DNA of 64,000 nt from Alkalimarinus alittae. Lineage in GTDB: Bacteria > Pseudomonadota > Gammaproteobacteria > Pseudomonadales > Oleiphilaceae. The stretch spans positions 3,756,001 through 3,820,000 of the forward strand of contig NZ_CP100390.1 of assembly GCF_026016465.1 (NCBI RefSeq). Reading direction: 5' to 3'. The notes beneath the pieces are model-generated. The model searched no databases. It was not told where the DNA came from and was given only the letters and a program-made list of their open reading frames with translations. Positions 1-9,637 of this stretch are shown here, one piece after another; the first letter of the stretch is position 1, and each line of letters opens with the position of its first letter. Both the position numbers and the translations under genes were made by a program.

Positions 1-294
1 ATCATGCACATATTCACGATACTGACCTGTACCTGTTGCAGCATAGTCTTGAAATAGCGCTTCTAGCTTATCTACATGGTTAGCTTCGAGAGAGAAATGA
101 TTCCATGCGCCATAGTGCCCTTTCGCTGCACGTCGCGACATTTCTGCACGGGTATATTTATGGAAACTATCCCCTTGAATCATTCCTGCGTTAATGCCTT
201 CATCAGCAAAGATACGGCTAAAGATATTGCTCGCAGTTGTTGTGCCTGCGCCTGAAGAGCCGGTCACTGATATGATTGGATACTTTGCTGACAT
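1..294 (-). CDS. prkB: Phosphoribulokinase-like kinase, N-terminal part (runs off the window)
   Basis: The first 98 residues are present, read leftwards from an ATG at 294; the gene continues beyond base 1. The N-terminus carries a P-loop-type motif, VTGSSGAGTTT (residues 10-20), followed by QGDSFHKYTR, as in the PrkB/uridine-kinase family of phosphoribulokinases. Family members in heterotrophic gammaproteobacteria are annotated as phosphoribulokinase although no Calvin cycle is present, so the physiological substrate is uncertain. The lysine usual in a Walker A motif (GxGKT/S) is replaced by threonine (GAGTTT), which I recall as common in this subfamily. No ribosome-binding site stands out. 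The family is clear; the function is inferred. Confidence 0.8.
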   Translation of the reverse strand, partial: MSAKYPIISVTGSSGAGTTTASNIFSRIFADEGINAGMIQGDSFHKYTRAEMSRRAAKGHYGAWNHFSLEANHVDKLEALFQDYAATGTGQYREYVHD

Positions 295-368
295 TGACAC
301 CCGCTTAACGAAGTTATTTAACGTTCGGGTATTTTAGTCGTTTCGAAGTGAGATTGCCTGTTATTAAG

Positions 369-3300
369 TCAAAAATTATTGATAAGTCGAGGTTTCTCGA
401 TCACATAACCTTGCGCATAATCGACACCCAAAGACGTTAACAAATCAAGGCACTGCATATCTTCTACCTGCGTTGCCACCAATTCTTTGCCCATAAAATG
501 TACAACTTCTGTCATTGATCGCACCATCGCCCTATCACCGGCATCGGTGGTTAAATTTTTGATAAATGTGCCGTCGATCTTGATCATATCCACCGGCAAC
601 TCTTTAAGAAAATGATAAGAGGACATGCCTGCACCAAAATTCCCCAGACAAAAATGACAACCGATCTCTTTCAATTCATTCATAAACTCAGCAACGCTAT
701 GAATATTAGAGATAGCCGCTGCCTCTGTGATTTCGAACCACAACTTTTCAATCGGGGCATCATGCTCACTTAATCGATGGTAGATAAACTCCAACAACTC
801 TTCATCGTTAAGAGAATGTCCCGATAGATTAATAGAAATCCCCCCCATCGATTCTAGAGCCGCTTTATGCTGAGTCATCCAATCAAGCATATGCCCGACC
901 ACCCAACGATCAACAGCTTGCATACGGTTATATTTCTCAGCCGTACGAACAAACTCATAAGCTGGGATCAGATGCCCTTTATCATCATAAACACTGAGCA
1001 ATATTTCATAATGTGTTTTAACACGGGTTTCGGACTGTAAGGGGATAATTTTCTGGCAGCGCAACAGGGTACGCTCATTATTCAAGTCACTAAACCCCGC
1101 AACTTTTGCTTTAATCTGTGCTTGCTGAGAAATATTAGATTCATCCGCGACATAATGCTCGACTTTATTAGGCCCTCTACGTTTGGCCTTACGACATGTC
1201 GCTTCAGCAACTTTGAGTAACTGGTCGGTATTAGAGGCTACTTCACTTGCAGAGGCGACACCTATACACACAGCTAACTGATACAGCTTACCTGCCCACT
1301 TAAACTGGTTTTCATGTATTTGCCGCACATATTGCTTGGCGAGACCATCAACACTCGAGTGCTTTACTAATACACCAAATTCATTACCACCTAACCGTGC
1401 CACCACGGTGTCATTAGGTGCATATTGAAGCAGCAGGCTTGCCACACTTTTTAGAATGGCATCGCCCGCTTCATAGCCTGCCGCATCATTAATAATTCTA
1501 AACTGACGAAGGTCGAGATACAGTAACGAACACTCGGCAGTGCCACTTTCTTGCCCAAGCAAGTTTTCAATATTGCGTTCAAACTCTTTGCGATTAACGA
1601 GCCCAGTTAGCTCATCATGTGTGGTGGCGAATGACAGCTGGCTATATACCTGTTTAACCATGTTATCGAGGCTCTCATCAACAATCGGAACCTCATAATC
1701 TTTTTCTAAGATGGCTATTTCTTTTTGTAAATATCCCGCGACAGTCATCAAATCAAGCTCTACAACCTTCATGCCTTGATGGTTAACAAAGACAAATTTT
1801 GAGTACCCTTTTGCCACCCAAACTAATCGCATATATTGAGGATTGGCGGGGTCTTTAATATATTTTAACCAATCTCCAAGCTCTAACTTTTGAGCCCGTA
1901 GCACCCAGCGCTGCATGCCCCTATGTCGACTTTCGGTCAATAACGAAACATCAGGTTGATCATCCATTGACTGTTGTAAGGGCATTTCAATCATCTCTGC
2001 CTTAGCGTCTTTCGAGTTGATTAAGAAGCGCTTTAACTCGTCTCGGATATGGCCCGATGGCATGTGATTACTCGATATTGATGACAACCCTTCCTGAATA
2101 ATCTTCAGCAAGTCGGTTAGGTTTATGTCTAAGGTTGGATCTTCTCCGTAAGCCAGCAAGCTATCCAGCACCCCTAAATAGTCTTGCCACGCCTGACTTT
2201 GATCTCCCTGACGAATATACGTTAGTGACAATAAGTCTTGCCAACCACCATTGATCAACGACACTACCGCTTTAGGCACCTTTCGACCGGCGATGCGCCG
2301 CTCTATCTGTCGTGCCACCACTTTTTTAGCCTGAACAACCTTCTGAGCCCCTTCAGCCGCAGCCGCAACCCGCTCCACATTCCGACGGTACAGTAAGTTC
2401 TGGCGATCAACTAATTCATCTAACTCACCTAAGACCTCATCAAAAACACTGGTGTCTTGCTCGAACTCATTGTTGATCCGCTGAATAATACCGTCTATTT
2501 TCTTTTGATTAGCAGGGTTTGGACGCCCGCCTTTAATACCGAGTTGCGCGACACGGTTTAGCACAGCTCTTACGGGACTGTCGATGTCTTCAAAAAACTC
2601 TTTATTTCTCATGAACACTTTTAGCACTGGCACTTCGAGCTTAGTTAATTGCGTCTTAGTCACTTCAGTGAGTTTTTGGCTCGTTTTCATGCTATCAAAA
2701 AACCGGTCAACAACATCAACAGCACCTTCTTGCTCCTGCGATAATGCTTTTTTATTACCCGTTCGGCTTTCTAACTTCTCTTTCAGTCGTCTAATTAACG
2801 GCGGAACTTCGGCCGACGAAGGGCTATTATCAATTGACGAGCTGCTTTGCATATCTTTGAGGCCTGACTGAACTTCGTCATGACTCCATTTAGGCAGTTT
2901 TTCATTTTTTACGTCTTCAGCTACCGCCGCACCACTTTTTACTAAACGATTCTTTTCAAGCATCGAAAATAAGTTATTGATCGTCGAATAGGCGCTCTGT
3001 GCAGCTCTCTGATGAGCTCTAAATTGAGATAAGTCATCACTGCTTAGGCGGGTTTTAGGCTGAAAAGGCGGCGCAAGCGATTGCACATTCTGCGTTTCTG
3101 GCGTCGGCTTGAGGTTGACCCTTTTGCTCTTTAAATTGCGCTGCTTACCCTCGACACCCCGCCCACTGCGATTAGCGTCAGTGGAGGCTACGTGCAGCCC
3201 TTCATCAAGCTTAGCGGATACTTTCTCAGCCAAATCTGCATGAAGAGATGCCCCGTTTTCATTTGCTGGCTTTTCTTTTTCACTAGCAGGCTTAGATGTT

Positions 3301-4322
3301 GTCCGATCGTCGCTCGGCTTTCTATCCGTTAAATATTTACTGAGGTCCAAGTCAGGTAAAACGTTGTGACGAATAAGAATCTGATTCAACCCCTGATACA
3401 AATCTTCAAGATTTTTGATAACGGTTGCTTCAAATGTTCTAAAAATCGTTTTATCTGCAATAGCCGAAAAGTTAAGTTGCGTCACAACATCTCGAAATGC
3501 ATACACAATTAATGCGGGCCCTAAGGGGTTCTGATAACCCAAGTGATTAACTATTCCGACTTTATCAAGCCGCATCTTTAGCTGTAAAAGAAGGCCTCGA
3601 TACTGCGTCTCTGCTTTTGTCACCATGACCTTAAACATGAGCCAATCTTCAAACTCATTTTTTTCTATTAACGAGAGCTGACTGACGCTTTCATCAGCAC
3701 TTTTATGGTCATTAGATCGTCCAGGCTTTAGAGGTGCAGCAACCCCTGCAAGGGTGAGTAGTCGAATTTTAGATTGATGCTCTTTTAGCGTGCCTGCAAC
3801 ATCCATTAATTCATTGCACAGCTTATCGCTAGAGGCATTGTTAGCCGCATGCACTAACGCCGCATCAACATCGCTAGCATAACGATCTAGTAGCGGCTCA
3901 ATATGTTCCGCAATTGCTTTATTGCACTGTCTAATAATAAACGATGCTTGATCTGATTCACCATGCATTGTGGGCTTGTTGATATCCTGCCCGACGCACA
4001 AATTCAGCATTGCATCGATAGCTTGCATATCAATTTCAATAAAGCACACCCCCATTGCACCCTGAATAAGTCGTACAGGATGCACTAGCAATGTATGCTC
4101 TTTGGCACATGTTGGGTCAGTAAACAGAACCTTAACTTTTAAATCCGGTGATTGCTGAACAGCCTCACGAATGGAGAAAGAAACATCGTCATCGTATTTA
4201 ATGAACAACCCTTCCGCACAAAAGTCAGCAATTTCGCAAGCCCAAAAGCAGTCACCCGTTAGTGTTAATTTCGCTTCTAGCGTAATAGGGCGACGGAGGC
4301 TGGTACGCCGTTCCATGGTCAT
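369..4322 (-). CDS. PilZ-DUF1631-GGDEF-EAL multidomain protein with degenerate catalytic motifs
   Basis: A 1317-residue protein with no signal peptide or membrane segment. Residues about 4-105 form a PilZ-like domain with an RxxxR-type motif (R6-R10) and DFCAEG (33-38; the usual serine is cysteine), so c-di-GMP binding is plausible. Residues about 125-880 match DUF1631, interrupted by a low-complexity polar stretch (about 335-425). A GGDEF domain (about 900-1060) has GGNEF (978-982) and DLRQF (937-941), lacking normal metal/catalytic acids. The EAL domain (about 1080-1312) has EIL instead of EAL (1106-1108) and GNFG (1227-1230) instead of DDFG. Neither enzyme activity is expected, which suggests a c-di-GMP receptor or scaffold, loosely analogous to FimX (which also has degenerate GGDEF/EAL domains). 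It is a single-gene unit between the prkB-like gene and a divergent aminopeptidase gene. The domain calls are confident; the role is inferred. Confidence 0.85.
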   Translation of the reverse strand: MTMERRTSLRRPITLEAKLTLTGDCFWACEIADFCAEGLFIKYDDDVSFSIREAVQQSPDLKVKVLFTDPTCAKEHTLLVHPVRLIQGAMGVCFIEIDMQAIDAMLNLCVGQDINKPTMHGESDQASFIIRQCNKAIAEHIEPLLDRYASDVDAALVHAANNASSDKLCNELMDVAGTLKEHQSKIRLLTLAGVAAPLKPGRSNDHKSADESVSQLSLIEKNEFEDWLMFKVMVTKAETQYRGLLLQLKMRLDKVGIVNHLGYQNPLGPALIVYAFRDVVTQLNFSAIADKTIFRTFEATVIKNLEDLYQGLNQILIRHNVLPDLDLSKYLTDRKPSDDRTTSKPASEKEKPANENGASLHADLAEKVSAKLDEGLHVASTDANRSGRGVEGKQRNLKSKRVNLKPTPETQNVQSLAPPFQPKTRLSSDDLSQFRAHQRAAQSAYSTINNLFSMLEKNRLVKSGAAVAEDVKNEKLPKWSHDEVQSGLKDMQSSSSIDNSPSSAEVPPLIRRLKEKLESRTGNKKALSQEQEGAVDVVDRFFDSMKTSQKLTEVTKTQLTKLEVPVLKVFMRNKEFFEDIDSPVRAVLNRVAQLGIKGGRPNPANQKKIDGIIQRINNEFEQDTSVFDEVLGELDELVDRQNLLYRRNVERVAAAAEGAQKVVQAKKVVARQIERRIAGRKVPKAVVSLINGGWQDLLSLTYIRQGDQSQAWQDYLGVLDSLLAYGEDPTLDINLTDLLKIIQEGLSSISSNHMPSGHIRDELKRFLINSKDAKAEMIEMPLQQSMDDQPDVSLLTESRHRGMQRWVLRAQKLELGDWLKYIKDPANPQYMRLVWVAKGYSKFVFVNHQGMKVVELDLMTVAGYLQKEIAILEKDYEVPIVDESLDNMVKQVYSQLSFATTHDELTGLVNRKEFERNIENLLGQESGTAECSLLYLDLRQFRIINDAAGYEAGDAILKSVASLLLQYAPNDTVVARLGGNEFGVLVKHSSVDGLAKQYVRQIHENQFKWAGKLYQLAVCIGVASASEVASNTDQLLKVAEATCRKAKRRGPNKVEHYVADESNISQQAQIKAKVAGFSDLNNERTLLRCQKIIPLQSETRVKTHYEILLSVYDDKGHLIPAYEFVRTAEKYNRMQAVDRWVVGHMLDWMTQHKAALESMGGISINLSGHSLNDEELLEFIYHRLSEHDAPIEKLWFEITEAAAISNIHSVAEFMNELKEIGCHFCLGNFGAGMSSYHFLKELPVDMIKIDGTFIKNLTTDAGDRAMVRSMTEVVHFMGKELVATQVEDMQCLDLLTSLGVDYAQGYVIEKPRLINNF

Positions 4323-4497
4323 TTATTTTGATTCTCTTATACTGGGTTAAACATGAGTACTTAGTTCAATATTCATTCATGGTCCAACAATATTTTTTTG
4401 TATTTATAACTAACGTAAAGTATAGACTGCTTTAAAAAATTGATCGTAAAGTTCTGTAAACAAAGATTCGATACAAGCAATATGAAGAATTAGCATC

Positions 4498-5580
4498 ATG
4501 ATAATAAGAACCTCACTATTCACCGGCACTGCACTATTGATGGCTCTGTCAGCCGTATTGATCTCTCTTATTCAGGGTTGCAGTACACTGACATACTATC
4601 AGCAAGCCATCGTAGGGCAGTATACTATACTCAGCGATCGAGAGGATATTGATTCCCTTATCGCCGACGATGCCACGCCAAAAGAACTCAAACAGAAGCT
4701 AGAGACTGTTCGCCATATTCGTGCCTTTTCTGCCACCGAAATGCAGATGAATATTGGTAAAAGTTATGCTCAATACAGCGATACTAAAAGAGATTATGTC
4801 GTCTGGAATATCACCGCAGCCCCTGAGCTTTCTTTAACGCCACACCAATGGTGCTACCCGGTTATCGGGTGCCAAAGCTATCGTGGTTACTTTCAACAAC
4901 ACACAGCTGAAGTTGAAGCGAATAAATTACAACAACAGGGGTTTGATATCTGGGTGGGAGGTGTATCTGCTTATTCAACATTGGGCTGGTTTAATGACCC
5001 TATTTTAAATACCTTCATATACAGAGATGATAGTGACCTGGCCGCATTATTGATTCATGAACTCAGCCATCAGGTTCTTTACATAAAAGATGATACCGCA
5101 TTCAATGAAAGCTTTGCGACGGCCGTTGAGCTTGAAGGTTTACGCCGCTGGCTTATTTCCGTTAATCAAGCGGCACTCATACACCACCATCAACGTAGGC
5201 TAAAAGAAAAAAAGCTTTTTATAGCGACCGTATCGGATGCGATTGAAAAGTTAAAAGCCATTTATGCGTCCGGCCTTAGTGATACAACTAAACGCCAACA
5301 GAAACAGAAAATTATTAGCGCAATGAGAAGCGAATATCAGCGAAACGTCATTAACAGTGATTTATCAGGGGTCTTCACCCATTGGTTTGATAAGGTCAAC
5401 AACGCCAAATTAATCACCGTTTCTAATTATTACCATTACGTACCCGCATTTACAGCAATGATAGCTGAATCAGAGGGTGACATGGCCCAATTTTACAAAG
5501 CGGTAAAAGCACTGAGCAAACTCGATAAAGCGTCGCGAGATAACATTCTGAAAGGGTACTTACTCAAGCCAGCACATTAG
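4498..5580 (+). CDS. Predicted aminopeptidase lipoprotein (Aminopep/COG4324 family)
   Basis: A 360-residue protein with an N-terminal hydrophobic segment ending in LIQGC, a probable lipobox with the lipidated cysteine near residue 28. The zinc-metallopeptidase motif HELSH is followed by a glutamate-rich segment, NESFATAVELEG, giving the HExxH...E arrangement typical of the predicted aminopeptidase family PF10023. It is therefore probably a membrane-tethered periplasmic peptidase; the substrate is unknown. It is transcribed alone, divergent from the PilZ-DUF1631 gene and convergent with argA. A strong hairpin spans its stop codon. The ATG start is adopted because it gives a complete signal segment; the ribosome-binding site is weak. 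Family assignment is good; substrate and peptidase activity are untested inferences. Confidence 0.82.
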   Translation: MIIRTSLFTGTALLMALSAVLISLIQGCSTLTYYQQAIVGQYTILSDREDIDSLIADDATPKELKQKLETVRHIRAFSATEMQMNIGKSYAQYSDTKRDYVVWNITAAPELSLTPHQWCYPVIGCQSYRGYFQQHTAEVEANKLQQQGFDIWVGGVSAYSTLGWFNDPILNTFIYRDDSDLAALLIHELSHQVLYIKDDTAFNESFATAVELEGLRRWLISVNQAALIHHHQRRLKEKKLFIATVSDAIEKLKAIYASGLSDTTKRQQKQKIISAMRSEYQRNVINSDLSGVFTHWFDKVNNAKLITVSNYYHYVPAFTAMIAESEGDMAQFYKAVKALSKLDKASRDNILKGYLLKPAH

Positions 5581-5594
5581 TTAGCTGGCTTGAG
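5563..5594. terminator. Hairpin whose loop holds the aminopeptidase stop codon
   Basis: CTCAAGCCAGC (5563-5573) and GCTGGCTTGAG (5584-5594) are perfect 11-bp complements with a 10-base loop that contains the TAG stop. It lies between convergent genes (aminopeptidase and argA). There is no clean T-tract on either side, so a bidirectional 3'-end stabiliser or a weak terminator is plausible. Confidence 0.6.
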
Positions 5595-5622
5595 AGGCCT
5601 TAGTTCAAGGGTCAGGTACCAC

Positions 5623-6951
5623 TTATAAATATTTAACAAACACCTTAGAGTTTCTCTTTAGGTTGTAATTTGATTGTTTATGGCCTGGTAAGTCATCTTT
5701 TGATGATTTTTCGAAACCTCGCTCCAAAAACCAATGCTCAGTTTGGGTGGTCAAAACAAATAATCGACTAAACCCCTGCGCTCGCGCTCGCTTTTCGACC
5801 ACCTCTAGTATGGTATCTCCTCTGCCATACCTGCGATAATCGGCGCGTACCGCAAAACAGGATAGCTCACCTGCGCCGTCTTCCGGAAAAGGATACAACG
5901 CAGCACAACCGATAATGGCGCCGTCTCTTTCATCAACTGTGAAATAACCGATCTCTGTCTCAATTAACTCTCTAGAACGGCGCACTAGCACGCCCTGCTC
6001 TTCTAGAGGCTCTATTAACTCCATTATCCCGTTAAGATCGCCTATTTGAGCAGGTCTCACTTGCTCGTAATCATCGGAATTCACCATTGTTCCGCCGCCA
6101 TCACGGGTGAATAGCTCTTCCAATATTGCGCCATTGTTTTTATAGCTAATAATATGTGCACGCTTAACACCATTAGCGCAGGCTTCACAAGCCGCCCTTA
6201 GCTGCCCTTCAGCAAGCGCATCTAACTCACTCGACGCACCTAACAGTGCTCGACCATCAGCAATAGTTAATTCACGGATAAGCTGGTTATCACTATCAAC
6301 AATACCCGGCTTATCAATTAATAAAATCAACTTCTCAGCTTTTAATGCTACAGCTGTAGCGCTAGCTACGTCTTCATAACTTAAATTAAACGCATCACCT
6401 GTCACTGAGTAGCCTAAAGAAGGCAGCACCACCACCGCCCCTGAGTCAAGCAGTGTTTCTATCGCCTCACTATCAATACGCCTGACCTTTCCGGTGTGGC
6501 ATAGATCAGTACCCTCAAGCACGCCGACAGGTCTTGCCATGACAAAATTGCCGCTGCAAACACGAATTTTAGCGCCATGCATAGGAGAGTTAACCACCCC
6601 CATTGAAAGCTTTGCTTCTAGGGTCGCGCGTAACCGCCCTGAGACCTCCAGTATATGCTCAAGCATCAATTCATGCGTTACGCGTAGCCCTAAGTGAAAC
6701 TCAGACTCTATACCTGCCTCAGCTAAACGCGAATCAATTTGCGGTCGCGCACCAAACGCAATGACTAACCTCACACCAAGGCTATTCAATAATGTAATGT
6801 CATGCACAATATTCGTTAAGTTGTCATCCGCTAAGGCTTCGCCACACAGCGTTAGCACCACCGTTTTTTTACGATGAGCATTAATATAAGGTGAAGACTG
6901 TCTAAACCAATTGACCCAATCTTTATCACTCACCCTCGCGTTCTCCTTCAT
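5623..6951 (-). CDS. argA: N-acetylglutamate synthase
   Basis: This 442-residue protein makes N-acetylglutamate from glutamate and acetyl-CoA, the first step of arginine synthesis in the cytoplasm. The N-terminal two thirds (about 20-285) form an amino-acid-kinase fold like ArgB, which is where arginine normally binds as feedback inhibitor. The C-terminal part (about 295-430) is a GNAT acetyltransferase with the acetyl-CoA-loop-like run DYRRYGRGDTIL. The length matches classical ArgA (about 440). Its start lies inside the end of argE (26-bp overlap), so translational coupling is likely. The adjacent argE-argA order is, as I recall, the Pseudomonas arrangement. The assignment is secure. Confidence 0.95.
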   Translation of the reverse strand: MKENARVSDKDWVNWFRQSSPYINAHRKKTVVLTLCGEALADDNLTNIVHDITLLNSLGVRLVIAFGARPQIDSRLAEAGIESEFHLGLRVTHELMLEHILEVSGRLRATLEAKLSMGVVNSPMHGAKIRVCSGNFVMARPVGVLEGTDLCHTGKVRRIDSEAIETLLDSGAVVVLPSLGYSVTGDAFNLSYEDVASATAVALKAEKLILLIDKPGIVDSDNQLIRELTIADGRALLGASSELDALAEGQLRAACEACANGVKRAHIISYKNNGAILEELFTRDGGGTMVNSDDYEQVRPAQIGDLNGIMELIEPLEEQGVLVRRSRELIETEIGYFTVDERDGAIIGCAALYPFPEDGAGELSCFAVRADYRRYGRGDTILEVVEKRARAQGFSRLFVLTTQTEHWFLERGFEKSSKDDLPGHKQSNYNLKRNSKVFVKYL

Positions 6952-8131
6952 CGCTGCTTAAAGCAGCTAAATCATCGATACAATATTGTTTAATAAGGCC
7001 CTCAAGTATTTTCACTGCAGGCTTTACCTGATCAATCGCCAAAAACTCATCAGGCTGATGCGCTTGATCAATTGAGCCTGGCCCCATGACAATAGTTTCC
7101 ATACCTAATGACTGTAAATAAGGTGCTTCGGTTGCAAAGGCGACGGCTTCAGAGGTATACCCACTCAAGCGCTCACACACCGCGACAAATGGCGACTCAG
7201 CAGGAGTTTCAAATGCAGGCACACCACCAAATAGATGTTCTATTTCGAGTCCGACCTGATGCCGTTGCGCAATGGGGCTCACTCGCTGACGAATAATCCC
7301 TTGTAGAGTCTCAATATCCATACCTGGTAATGGCCGTAAATCAAACTGCAGCTCACAAGCACCGCAGATGCGATTGGGGTTATCACCGCCATGTATATGC
7401 CCAAAATTCATGGTCGGTATGTCAATTTCAAACGCGGGGTTTCGGTATTGTGCTTGCAGCTCTTGCCTAAACAGTGACAAGTCAGCCAAGACATCAATCA
7501 TACAATCTAGCGCACTACGTCCCAATAGCGGGTTAGATGAATGCCCAGAGCGACCTTGCAACCGAATACACTCCATCATCATGCCTTTGTGCATACGAAT
7601 AGGCTTCAATCCAGTGGGTTCACCGATTACCGCACATCGAGCTTTTGGGCGACCCGCCTCTGCTAGCGCCCTAGCCCCCGACATTGAGCTCTCTTCGTCG
7701 GCGGTGGCGATAATAATGAGCGGCTGCCTAAAGTCCGCTCCCGAAAATGCTTGAACAGCACTTAATATAACAGGGAAGAACCCTTTCATATCGCAACTAC
7801 CTAACCCATAAAAACGGTTATCTCGATAGCTAAGCGTAAAAGGGTCAGAACGCCATTTAGCCTGATCAAAAGGCACGGTGTCAGTATGCCCTGCTAACAC
7901 TAAGCCCCCAGGCCCTTGACCCATTGTCGCTATAAGGTTCTGCTTGCCCGGATAGCCAGGAACATCCATACGTTCAACAGCGAAGCCCAATGCACCAAAC
8001 CAATTTGCCAGCAATTCGATCACTTGACTATTACTTTGGTCCCATGTTGCTGAAGGACTGCTCACTGACGGAACTGATACAAGCTGCATCAACATTTTTT
8101 CAAATGAAGGTAACACCGCGTCATTAACCAT
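6926..8131 (-). CDS. argE: Acetylornithine deacetylase
   Basis: A 401-residue M20-family zinc deacetylase that releases ornithine from N-acetylornithine. Visible motifs are AGHTDTVPFD (first metal-binding His/Asp and the following Asp), GSCDMKGF (bridging Asp), ATADEESSM (catalytic Glu pair) and GEPTGLKP. The length is typical for ArgE. The gene ends inside argA and begins 9 bp after the stop of the upstream unknown gene, so the three probably form one transcript. Together with argA and argB in this window it covers three steps of the acetylated route to ornithine. An alternative M20 substrate such as succinyl-diaminopimelate is possible from sequence alone, but the argA linkage favours ArgE. 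Confidence 0.93.
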   Translation of the reverse strand: MVNDAVLPSFEKMLMQLVSVPSVSSPSATWDQSNSQVIELLANWFGALGFAVERMDVPGYPGKQNLIATMGQGPGGLVLAGHTDTVPFDQAKWRSDPFTLSYRDNRFYGLGSCDMKGFFPVILSAVQAFSGADFRQPLIIIATADEESSMSGARALAEAGRPKARCAVIGEPTGLKPIRMHKGMMMECIRLQGRSGHSSNPLLGRSALDCMIDVLADLSLFRQELQAQYRNPAFEIDIPTMNFGHIHGGDNPNRICGACELQFDLRPLPGMDIETLQGIIRQRVSPIAQRHQVGLEIEHLFGGVPAFETPAESPFVAVCERLSGYTSEAVAFATEAPYLQSLGMETIVMGPGSIDQAHQPDEFLAIDQVKPAVKILEGLIKQYCIDDLAALSSDEGEREGE

Positions 8132-8140
8132 CTTGAATGC

Positions 8141-9448
8141 CTATCTCCACACTTTAAAAGACGTGATATTGCGTTTACGGAGTGGATAGCTCACTTTACC
8201 ACCCGCGACGATTTGCTCGAGCTCGACAAAATGTTCATCTACGAGAATAATCATACCTTCCACGCGTTTGCCCGTGTCTAACTCAATTAACGCTCGTCGT
8301 TTCAGAAATTCAGCGGCCTCTTCAATTTCGGTTTCCTGATAGCTTTTGACGACAACTAACGCCTCAGCACTATCTGTTGATGTAACGTCTCCACCTGTCA
8401 AAGGCTGCCCATCATCGGTAGTAGTAGAAAATTGCTGTTCATCAATGGTTAGCGATAAGTCTGGGAGTAACACGCCATTTAGCATGATGCGCACATTCAA
8501 CATACTTATAATATCGTTAGCCGAGAACAATGACAGCGATGAGTAATCAATACCCCGATCAGGACTCACCTCAACATTCAATAAGCCGCCATCTAGTATA
8601 TAATCACGATAAGTATCAACTAATGATGCGTTTAAAGTGATGCCGTGATCTTTTAAATCTGCATCCCATTCTTGAGCCGCTTGTTCAACATAGCGGGGCC
8701 TTTCTGTCTCGGTTTTTTTACTGCAATAAAAAGATAACCGTCGGTAAAAGCCATTATCATTAAAGCGCCATGTTGCACGATTAATAACAGGCAGTGTGTT
8801 GCTTCGCACCACATCGTAAATGTCCCGCCCAGAAACCCCAACATCAACACTGAATTCACTTCGCCCCATGCTTTCGGAGTCAACAGTTGCATCAAACACT
8901 AAGCGCTCAGCTCGAAAGTTAAATCGGTAGCCTACTTCGCTGCTTACCGTAAAGCGATCGTACCCCATCGCGATTAACTCAGGCCCTTTTACCGAAGCAG
9001 TATCGCCACAACTATAAACACCAAAAGGATTAAACCCATCACCAGAATGAGTTATATCTGAACTAACATCTAACGAGTTTAATAGTTCTTCAAAGCGACC
9101 ATCTAACGGAAAGGACATATTGGTTGTTTTAATGCGTAGTTCTTCAGGCGGAGTACGCTGTGCAAATTTATCACCTAGCGAGAGCAGCGCCATCGCATCT
9201 TTCGCTTTGAGGCTAAGCTCATCAATAGAGATAGTCCCCTTTAACAAGTAAGGCGTGATTTTGATATCCCTTACGCCCACCTCACCATCAAAGGTTGAGT
9301 ATATCCAGCCATATTTAACCATTGCAAACGGTGCGACCTGCTCTTTAACCTCTGAAAGTTGCTGATACACTTGATACCATAAGTACCCTTTATATGAGCC
9401 TATCAACGCAACCGATATAAAAACGATTCCCCAAAATATTTTTTTCAT
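8141..9448 (-). CDS. Membrane-anchored protein of unknown function upstream of argE
   Basis: I do not recognise a characterised function. The 435-residue product has an uncleaved-looking N-terminal hydrophobic helix (about residues 3-23) after two lysines, predicting an inner-membrane anchor with the bulk in the periplasm. The body is rich in beta-type alternation, has two cysteines (in VYSCGDTAS and SFYCSKKTE) that could form a disulphide, and ends in a short basic domain (KRRALIELDTGKRVEGMIIL to the C-terminus). It sits 9 bp upstream of argE and is probably cotranscribed. I recall a hypothetical gene associated with the argA/argE region in Pseudomonas too, so the link may be conserved, but no arginine role is visible. 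Confidence 0.6.
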   Translation of the reverse strand: MKKIFWGIVFISVALIGSYKGYLWYQVYQQLSEVKEQVAPFAMVKYGWIYSTFDGEVGVRDIKITPYLLKGTISIDELSLKAKDAMALLSLGDKFAQRTPPEELRIKTTNMSFPLDGRFEELLNSLDVSSDITHSGDGFNPFGVYSCGDTASVKGPELIAMGYDRFTVSSEVGYRFNFRAERLVFDATVDSESMGRSEFSVDVGVSGRDIYDVVRSNTLPVINRATWRFNDNGFYRRLSFYCSKKTETERPRYVEQAAQEWDADLKDHGITLNASLVDTYRDYILDGGLLNVEVSPDRGIDYSSLSLFSANDIISMLNVRIMLNGVLLPDLSLTIDEQQFSTTTDDGQPLTGGDVTSTDSAEALVVVKSYQETEIEEAAEFLKRRALIELDTGKRVEGMIILVDEHFVELEQIVAGGKVSYPLRKRNITSFKVWR

Positions 9449-9637
9449 TTTTATACGTCACTCCAAAACAAGCTTGATGAGCATACTAATATAGACATGT
9501 TGCTTAAACTATATCAGAGATATAGAACATAGGATAACCAGAATAAAGTGCAATCACGTTGTTATTTTTACGTATTTATGTATCTAACTAGGCAATATGT
9601 TGAGAGTTTTCTATACTGACCTTTAATAGGGTTTATC

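Noticed and set aside
2584..2871. Plus-strand frame of 95 codons within the PilZ-DUF1631 gene
   Set aside because: Antisense shadow of a well-supported protein; no ribosome-binding site or family match.
7368..7754. 128-codon plus-strand frame inside argE
   Set aside because: Antisense to conserved ArgE residues, so a shadow.
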